Assembly (NCBI GenBank): GCA_018817865.1
Contig: JAHITG010000253.1
Span: forward strand, 1-13,894
Source of the DNA: Spirochaetota bacterium
Lineage (GTDB): Bacteria > Spirochaetota > JAHITG01
Length of the DNA: 13,894 nucleotides
Direction of reading: 5' to 3'
The translations under genes were made by a program, and so were the position numbers. The notes below the pieces were generated by a model. It was not told where the DNA came from. It saw only the letters and a list, made by a program, of their open reading frames with translations, and did no database searches. Shown in pieces: positions 5,853-11,632 of the stretch (positions are counted from its first letter, which is position 1; each line of letters opens with the position of its first letter).

Positions 5853-7961
5853 TTATTCTGCGATCAGCTTACGAATATTATTTACGTTGATAAATGAGGG
5901 ATAAGATGCGAGAATATCATTATAATACTTTTTGGCTGTCTCTTTATCCTGCAGTTTATTTAGATAGATCCAGCCCAGTAGCTCCAGTGCATACGGCTTT
6001 ATAAATGTATCCTGCTTTATTATTTCCTTCAGCTCTGTCACACATCGTTTATACTCATCCAGATAATAGAAAGACATGGAAAGATAAAAGGAGATCACAC
6101 TCTTTAGATTGGTATCCTTCACGGTGATATTTTTCAAGACATCTACAGCCTTATTATAGTCATGGATGTAATAATATTTATAAAAAGCCAGCACCTGTTC
6201 CTTCTTTCCTTTATCGCTTTTTATAAATTCATTATTCAGCAGGAAAAGCAGAGAAACACAGTCATTTGCCTCCCGGGTATGAGGATAAACCTCAAGGTAC
6301 TTTTTCATATCAGTTACGACGATTTCACTTTCATTGAGAAAAATATTAACCACGATCTGATAAAAGAGGAGGTTACTCTTTGGATATTTGTTCTTCTTGA
6401 TCTCTCCCCTGATCTCATCTTTCGCTTTATTAAATTGGCCCTGAAGGATAAGCAATTTCAGATAGAGATCAAAGGCTTCATAACTGCTGTACTTCCTTAC
6501 GTACCCGATCGCTGTATCATACTTTTTTAATCCCGTATAGTTCAATGCCTTATAATATTTCACGACGTCCTGCAGAGCACTCTGCTTAAAACTGTTTAAG
6601 ACATCCAATGATTCAGTATATTTATTGAACATATACAATGATTGAGCATATCGTAATTGGACAACAGCATTTATCCTGGCTTTCACACTTCCCGGTATCT
6701 GATCATATATGTTGATAATATGATCATATTTTCCTTTATTGAAAAGTGCATTAATAATATTCTCCAGAAAATCCTGATCTATGTTCTTTCCCGGAAAGTA
6801 TTTTTTCATCAGAGCAGTCTGGATCTTATTAAATTGCCCCAGTTTCAAATTGAGACTGATCTCGATCTGCAGTATAAGCTGTTTTTTATTTGGAAAATCC
6901 TCTTCATATTTCACAAGCAGTTTTTCAATAAGTTCAAATTGATCCTCATATAAAGCCAGATTATATAATTTATCCGTTATAAAAGAAATCTGATTTTTAT
7001 CCAGTAGCTTTAAATATTCATACACAGCTTTCTCATATTTACCCATGACCTCATAAACATTTATTTTTTCTTTTTGAAAATCATATCCTTTTTTGATCCC
7101 ACTGTCATAGAGGACGAGAAGTTCCTCATAAAGGCCGTACTCTTTATAGATCTCTGCAACCTGCTTATAGGTACCGATATTATCACCCAGTTTTTCAAAA
7201 ATAAAACTTACGGACTCCTTTCCCAGATCCTGAATATTATTGGAAAAAAGCATCCTGGTTTGATTGATGATATAGTTAATATTATTGGTCCTTTTATACA
7301 ATTCCATGTACCAGGCCATGGACTCTTTGTAATCCTTTTTAAGCTCATACAGGTCTGCCAATGACTGATACAACTCTATATTGTTATATCGAGAAAGGTG
7401 TTCCCTGGTATAACTAATTGCATCATCATATCGTTTTAATTCTCTTAAATAGTATACTTTTTTTTGAAAGCTCCATAAGGTCAGAGGAAACTCCTTTTCT
7501 AAAAGCTCCAATGCCTGAAGATAACTCCCATTATATTCATAAAGCTCCAGTATCATTTTTTTAATATCATCATCACCTTTTAACAGCACTGATTTCTCTT
7601 CCAGAAGATCCAATGCTGCCTGAAACTCTTTTTTACTCTTCAGATAATCGATCATGATCTTCAGGCTGTTTTTATAATATATTGTTTGGGGATACTCTTT
7701 GAACAGCACAGATAATATGCGGTAAGCTTTCTCCTCTTTTCGAAGATAAGAATAGGAGCTGCCAAGGTGAAAGAGAAGAAGTTCCCGATCTTTGAATTCT
7801 TCCTCCTTCAATAGATTCTCATATATCTTAAGGGCGTTATCGTATGATTTTGAAGAATAGAATTTTTCAGCTTTATTGAAGAGCTCCTCATTGATAGAAC
7901 CGGCTGAAAGAAGAGTATATAACATCAGAAAAAACGCGGTCAATTTAATTGAAGATCTCAT
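5853..7961 (-). CDS. Secreted tetratricopeptide-repeat protein (702 aa)
   Basis: The product begins with a signal peptide (about 1-21, LTAFFLMLYTLLSAG) and is then almost wholly helical TPR-type repeats: for example FNKAEKFYSSKSYDNALKIY near residue 28, LGSSYSYLRKEEKAYRIL, LADLYELKKDYKESMAWYM, LNYTGLKKYDTAIGYVRKY and, near the C-terminus, LGWIYLNKLQDKETAKKYY. No enzyme motif or transmembrane segment other than the signal is seen. TPR solenoids are protein-protein scaffolds, so a periplasmic assembly or tethering role is likely but its partner is unknown. Its repeats lack the Trp-bearing helix B seen in the two TPR-containing genes further along the same strand, so it belongs to a different TPR subfamily. 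No Shine-Dalgarno precedes ATG 7961. It is separated from the upstream operon by a terminator and probably has its own promoter. Confidence 0.85.
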   Translation of the reverse strand: MRSSIKLTAFFLMLYTLLSAGSINEELFNKAEKFYSSKSYDNALKIYENLLKEEEFKDRELLLFHLGSSYSYLRKEEKAYRILSVLFKEYPQTIYYKNSLKIMIDYLKSKKEFQAALDLLEEKSVLLKGDDDIKKMILELYEYNGSYLQALELLEKEFPLTLWSFQKKVYYLRELKRYDDAISYTREHLSRYNNIELYQSLADLYELKKDYKESMAWYMELYKRTNNINYIINQTRMLFSNNIQDLGKESVSFIFEKLGDNIGTYKQVAEIYKEYGLYEELLVLYDSGIKKGYDFQKEKINVYEVMGKYEKAVYEYLKLLDKNQISFITDKLYNLALYEDQFELIEKLLVKYEEDFPNKKQLILQIEISLNLKLGQFNKIQTALMKKYFPGKNIDQDFLENIINALFNKGKYDHIINIYDQIPGSVKARINAVVQLRYAQSLYMFNKYTESLDVLNSFKQSALQDVVKYYKALNYTGLKKYDTAIGYVRKYSSYEAFDLYLKLLILQGQFNKAKDEIRGEIKKNKYPKSNLLFYQIVVNIFLNESEIVVTDMKKYLEVYPHTREANDCVSLLFLLNNEFIKSDKGKKEQVLAFYKYYYIHDYNKAVDVLKNITVKDTNLKSVISFYLSMSFYYLDEYKRCVTELKEIIKQDTFIKPYALELLGWIYLNKLQDKETAKKYYNDILASYPSFINVNNIRKLIAE

Positions 7962-7970
7962 ACAAACAAT

Positions 7971-7999
7971 CTATTACTTGAATAATTAAAATCAATCAA
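7971..7999 (-). promoter_or_regulatory. Weak sigma-70-like promoter candidate for the 702-aa TPR gene
   Basis: On the minus strand TTGATT (7999-7994), a 17-base spacer and TAATAG (7976-7971) lie between the terminator of the upstream operon and ATG 7961. Only the spacing and about half of the consensus bases fit, and the leader would be only a few bases long. It is listed because the terminator upstream implies that this gene needs its own promoter. Confidence 0.2.
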
Positions 8000-8009
8000 T
8001 TTTTAAGGC

Positions 8010-8035
8010 AAAAAGAACCGGGACAGGTTCTTTTT
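8010..8035 (-). terminator. Intrinsic terminator of the barrel-TPR-OmpA operon
   Basis: A perfect 10-bp stem, AAAAAGAACC (8010-8019) with GGTTCTTTTT (8026-8035), and a 6-base loop sits at the end of the minus-strand operon. On the minus strand the GC part of the hairpin is followed by five T. The arm at 8034-8035 shares two bases with the stop codon (8034-8036), so the terminator overlaps the end of the gene. Confidence 0.7.
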
Positions 8036-9770
8036 ATTTAGACTGGATCTTCCTCCTTATCATGTCCTCTTTTGCCTGTTTGATCCGTCTCTTAACTTCC
8101 TGATTCCCGGGATCTATCTTCAATGCTTCTTCCCAGTTTTCGATCGCCTGCTCATACCCCTCTCTGATATAAGCATCAAGGCCATTGAAATAAAAGTATT
8201 TAAACCTCTCTTTATCTTCACCTTTCCAGCGGATGAGCAGGATCTTATGCATGGTATCACTGATCGAATTCTTTACAATGCTTCTGTTCATCTCATCCGA
8301 TGCCTGGTAAGTGATCCTTTCCTTGCTTATCCCATGAGCTATCAGGTACTCACATATCTTTTTTGCTCTCTCCAGTGAGGTCTTGTTGCTTTCTTTATGT
8401 ATTGCAGCTTTCTTGCGCGAATAGATCAAAGTAATTACTCTCTTATAATTTTCACCCTTTATCAACTTCACCATAAGGTCCAGTATTTCTTTGCCGTCTT
8501 TGCTTAATTGGTCATTTTTTTCTTCAAATAAACTAATATCTTCCTCAACAATATTAAAGAGGACCTCATGTTCTTCTTCTTCAATAATAATGTTTTTCTT
8601 CCGATAGTATACGATCCTGTCCTTTTTATATTTGCGAACCGGTAAAATACTTTTCGTTTCTTCTACAAGTTGCTGTATCTCGGATGAATGTTTATTTTTT
8701 AAGGCTTCTTCCCACTTTTCCACTGCTTTATAATACTTCTTTTTTAAATAGTAGAGCCTTCCTTCTTTACTGTACTCTTGAAAGAGCCTGTTCCTTCTCT
8801 GCTTCTCTGTCTCCGCAAAAAGCATAATATTCAATGAGACCTGATGGGTATTATACTCATCGATATACAACAAGGGTGAATAAACATAATCAAATGACCA
8901 GTATAAAGAGAACCGTTTAAATTCCTTTTTACCGGTACCTATTCCAAAACTCGGATGGAACTCTTCCCTGGTATACTTGATCCCTCCCCGGAAGACGACA
9001 GCATCAAGAATATTATATTCACATCCGAAAGAATAGAACATATCTTTTATAAGATCAGCAGAATTATTCAATCCTGAAGTGCCGATGTCCAGTTTAAAAA
9101 GCAATGCATCCTCATAGTATCCCTTGGAAAAGCCTATTAAAAACTGTGAAGGTAATGTAATATCATTAAAATCATATCCAAGATTCTTCAGCGCAATACC
9201 GATATACAGAGGAGAGCTGATCTTTTTTAACGGAAACAAGATACCTATATCTCCTGTAACCGATGAATAAAACTCCTCATATATATCCCTGTAAATGTAT
9301 TTCATGAGAACTCCGAACTGTACAGTTTTATATAGCAGTGATGAGACACCCAGCCCGGTATACCCTTCCATTAACCGCACCTGTCCAATATCCGTTCCCG
9401 TATCATCAAAATAAGTGACTTGAGGATAAAAAAGCAATGTTGATGTAAAAAGCAGCTTAACCTTATCCATCTTTAAAAAACCCATGGGAAGAACAGCTTT
9501 CATATTTAAATGATTAATATCCCCTATCCATTTTGTACCTGTCAAATGAATGTTCACAGATTCGATCTCAGCCGTTCCTGCAGGATTTTCATCGATAGCA
9601 TTGATATCATCATGTAATGCCGTAAAATATCCCCCGAGACCGATGACACGGGCAGAAGACTTCAGATACAGTATCTTGGGCCCGACCGTAGTAACCTCTG
9701 CATAAATGATCTGAACTGACAGGATAAACAGAACCAGTGTAAAAAATATTATCTTTTTTTTATTACCCAT
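8034..9770 (-). CDS. PorV/UPF0164-like barrel fused to TPR, degenerate OmpA-like segment and second TPR
   Basis: The 578-residue product has a signal peptide (about 1-24, ending YAE). Residues about 25-320 are a PorV/UPF0164-type barrel (GPKILYLKSSARVIGLGGYF, HDDINAIDENPAG), roughly the family's whole length. After it come a TPR at about 331-365 (YYLKKKYYKAVEKWEEALK), a charged linker, an OmpA C-terminal-like segment at about 403-516 (LSKDGKEILDLMVKLI, then NKTSLERAKKICEYLIAHG, ISKERITYQ) and a last TPR at about 524-560 (YEQAIENWEEALKIDPGN). The OmpA segment keeps the S-x-x-RA helix but lacks the GHTD-type aspartate, so peptidoglycan binding is uncertain. The likely role is an outer-membrane channel or anchor with a periplasmic arm. 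Its ATG overlaps the upstream TPR gene's stop (TAATG), so translation is probably coupled. The OmpA assignment is the least sure part. Confidence 0.8.
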   Translation of the reverse strand: MGNKKKIIFFTLVLFILSVQIIYAEVTTVGPKILYLKSSARVIGLGGYFTALHDDINAIDENPAGTAEIESVNIHLTGTKWIGDINHLNMKAVLPMGFLKMDKVKLLFTSTLLFYPQVTYFDDTGTDIGQVRLMEGYTGLGVSSLLYKTVQFGVLMKYIYRDIYEEFYSSVTGDIGILFPLKKISSPLYIGIALKNLGYDFNDITLPSQFLIGFSKGYYEDALLFKLDIGTSGLNNSADLIKDMFYSFGCEYNILDAVVFRGGIKYTREEFHPSFGIGTGKKEFKRFSLYWSFDYVYSPLLYIDEYNTHQVSLNIMLFAETEKQRRNRLFQEYSKEGRLYYLKKKYYKAVEKWEEALKNKHSSEIQQLVEETKSILPVRKYKKDRIVYYRKKNIIIEEEEHEVLFNIVEEDISLFEEKNDQLSKDGKEILDLMVKLIKGENYKRVITLIYSRKKAAIHKESNKTSLERAKKICEYLIAHGISKERITYQASDEMNRSIVKNSISDTMHKILLIRWKGEDKERFKYFYFNGLDAYIREGYEQAIENWEEALKIDPGNQEVKRRIKQAKEDMIRRKIQSK

Positions 9771-11590
9771 TAATCATCACTCTTCATAACCTGCCTGCAG
9801 ATCCGAATATTATTCCTGGCTTTAACATTATCCGGGTCCAATTTTAATACCGCTTCCCACATGTCCATTGCTTTATCCAGTTCTCCCTCAGTATAATACT
9901 TTATTCCTTTATTATAATATTCCTGAATCTTTGTTTTTTCCTTTACAACTCTTTTCTTGCGGATATTATCTTCATTATAATTCAATATATGATCTACCCG
10001 GTTTATTTTAAGTATCGTGTCCATATGATCAGGATCAAATGCCAAAATTTTCTCCCAGCTGGATTTTGCTTTTCTGTACTCTTTCTTTTTATAATAAAAA
10101 AGTCCTTTGTTATAATGCTTTCTGATGATCTGATCAGCATTTTTTCTTTCTTTTTTGCTGCTTGCAGAACGGATGAGCCCATAGATATCCGGATGATCAG
10201 CATTCAGATTCTTAACCATGGTAAAATCCCGTAAAGCAGAGGCTTTTTGACCTTTTTTTAAATGTGTTTTTCCTGAATCCAGATATCCGCTTACAAGGGA
10301 ATCAACGGATCTTTTATCAAGATGTATGCTGCATTTTGCCATATACATTCTGGCCTCTTTGTTCAGGGGGAAGAGGTTTAATACAGCTCCCCAGAGCTCC
10401 ATGGACTGCCTGTAGTTCCTGTTCCTGTAATAATACTCACCCCTTTTCACTAAATTGAAAATAATATTATAATACTCCGACCGTATATCAGGAGTCTCCT
10501 CCTGTTTTTCCAGCAACTTGACGGTTGATAGCTCCAGGTACCTCTTTGCAAACCTGTTTCCCGGTGATAACTTCAGGCAGTCCGCCATGGTTGATATAGA
10601 CCGCTCATATTGACTGCTTTTATAACTGGTAATACCTGTTTTCAGTAATCCCTCTATTTTTTCTATTATTATTTTCTTCCTCTGCTGAAACAGAAGCTGT
10701 GACTTATATTTTTGCGCTTCTTCATTTTCAGGATCCAGTTTCAATACTTCATTGAAAACAACCGCTGCAGAATCAAGGGAACCGCCCTTTAGATCACTCT
10801 CCCCTTTTTCAATAAGACTCTTTATCTTAACTTCTTCCTGTCTTACAGTATACAGCCTGGAAGCAGAATCGATCTTCTTTTTCAATGATATCTCCGCAGG
10901 AACTTCCTTAGCAGTATTTTTCCACAGATTAAGAGCTTTATCATACTTCTCTTCTTCATAATAAGCCTCTCCTGCTTCAACATAAGCTCTGATCTTTTCC
11001 TCTTTAATGACCAAAGGTAATTTCTTTTTATAAAAATCCTGCTTTCGTTTAAACTCCTTCTCTTCCGGATCCAGGATAGCAAGTGTGGTGTAAATCCCTG
11101 CTGCTTTCTTTATTGAAGCACCATCACTCTTATTATCATACTGAACAGCATCACTTTTAAAATTTTCAATGACTTCTTCTCTTAATTTTTTATCCTTTTT
11201 GATCTCCATCTTGATCTTTGTCACATAGATGGTCGCTAACAGTTCATCAATATCCAGCTCATATACAGTATTAATATTCTCCAATGCTTCTATATAATCC
11301 TTTTCCTGAAAACTTTTTATTGCCTGCTTCATACAATAATTCAGCTTACTGTTCTTCCTGGTCGACTCAACCAGATACCGGTTTGCCAGCTTGTGATCCG
11401 GATCAAGTTTAAGAGCCCTTTCCCATTCAACAGCAGCCTTATCATACTCTCCTTTTCCATAATAAAAAATTCCTCTTTCACAGTAATAGTCCGCATTTTT
11501 TACAGCCTTTGCATAAGCAATCGCAGGGAAAACTGACGAAAAAATCATAACCTGTAAAAATAATATATAAATACTGATCTTCTTATTCAT
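9770..11590 (-). CDS. Secreted TPR-repeat protein, likely periplasmic scaffold
   Basis: The 606-residue product starts with MNKKISIYILFL and a signal peptide ending near AYA (about residue 28). About nine TPR-like units follow, at about 33-66, 86-114, 200-232, 256-289, 311-346, 382-411, 433-466, 489-523 and 556-589. Many carry a Trp in the second helix before the turn: VEWERALKLDPDH, NLWKNTAKEVP, ELWGAVLNLFP, SSWEKILAFDPDH, DMWEAVLKLDPDN. The same type occurs twice in the fusion protein encoded next, with which it overlaps by TAATG, so the two probably act in one complex. An ATG four codons upstream (11602) is possible, but GAGGT is placed correctly only for 11590. The gene follows the FN3 surface-protein gene by 42 bases with no terminator between them, so all three are likely one operon. 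Confidence 0.85.
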   Translation of the reverse strand: MNKKISIYILFLQVMIFSSVFPAIAYAKAVKNADYYCERGIFYYGKGEYDKAAVEWERALKLDPDHKLANRYLVESTRKNSKLNYCMKQAIKSFQEKDYIEALENINTVYELDIDELLATIYVTKIKMEIKKDKKLREEVIENFKSDAVQYDNKSDGASIKKAAGIYTTLAILDPEEKEFKRKQDFYKKKLPLVIKEEKIRAYVEAGEAYYEEEKYDKALNLWKNTAKEVPAEISLKKKIDSASRLYTVRQEEVKIKSLIEKGESDLKGGSLDSAAVVFNEVLKLDPENEEAQKYKSQLLFQQRKKIIIEKIEGLLKTGITSYKSSQYERSISTMADCLKLSPGNRFAKRYLELSTVKLLEKQEETPDIRSEYYNIIFNLVKRGEYYYRNRNYRQSMELWGAVLNLFPLNKEARMYMAKCSIHLDKRSVDSLVSGYLDSGKTHLKKGQKASALRDFTMVKNLNADHPDIYGLIRSASSKKERKNADQIIRKHYNKGLFYYKKKEYRKAKSSWEKILAFDPDHMDTILKINRVDHILNYNEDNIRKKRVVKEKTKIQEYYNKGIKYYTEGELDKAMDMWEAVLKLDPDNVKARNNIRICRQVMKSDD

Positions 11591-11595
11591 AGAGT

Positions 11596-11600
11596 ACCTC
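11596..11600 (-). promoter_or_regulatory. Shine-Dalgarno that decides the TPR-protein start
   Basis: Minus-strand GAGGT lies five bases before the ATG at 11590 and overlaps the first bases of the alternative ATG at 11602, which itself has only AT-rich sequence and no ribosome site ahead of it. This favours the start at 11590, which also gives the more typical MNKK signal-peptide beginning. Confidence 0.6.
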
Positions 11601-11632
11601 ATTTACTTTATTGCTGAATTCTTTATTCAGTT

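Noticed and set aside
11591..11602. ATG at 11602 as the start of the TPR protein
   Set aside because: No ribosome site lies before it, while GAGGT is correctly placed for the ATG at 11590, which also starts a typical signal peptide. Only four residues differ, so the choice matters little.
11614..11630. Small inverted repeat CTGAAT/ATTCAG between the FN3 and TPR genes as a terminator
   Set aside because: It has only six pairs, and no T-run follows on the minus strand. It does not separate the two genes into different transcripts.
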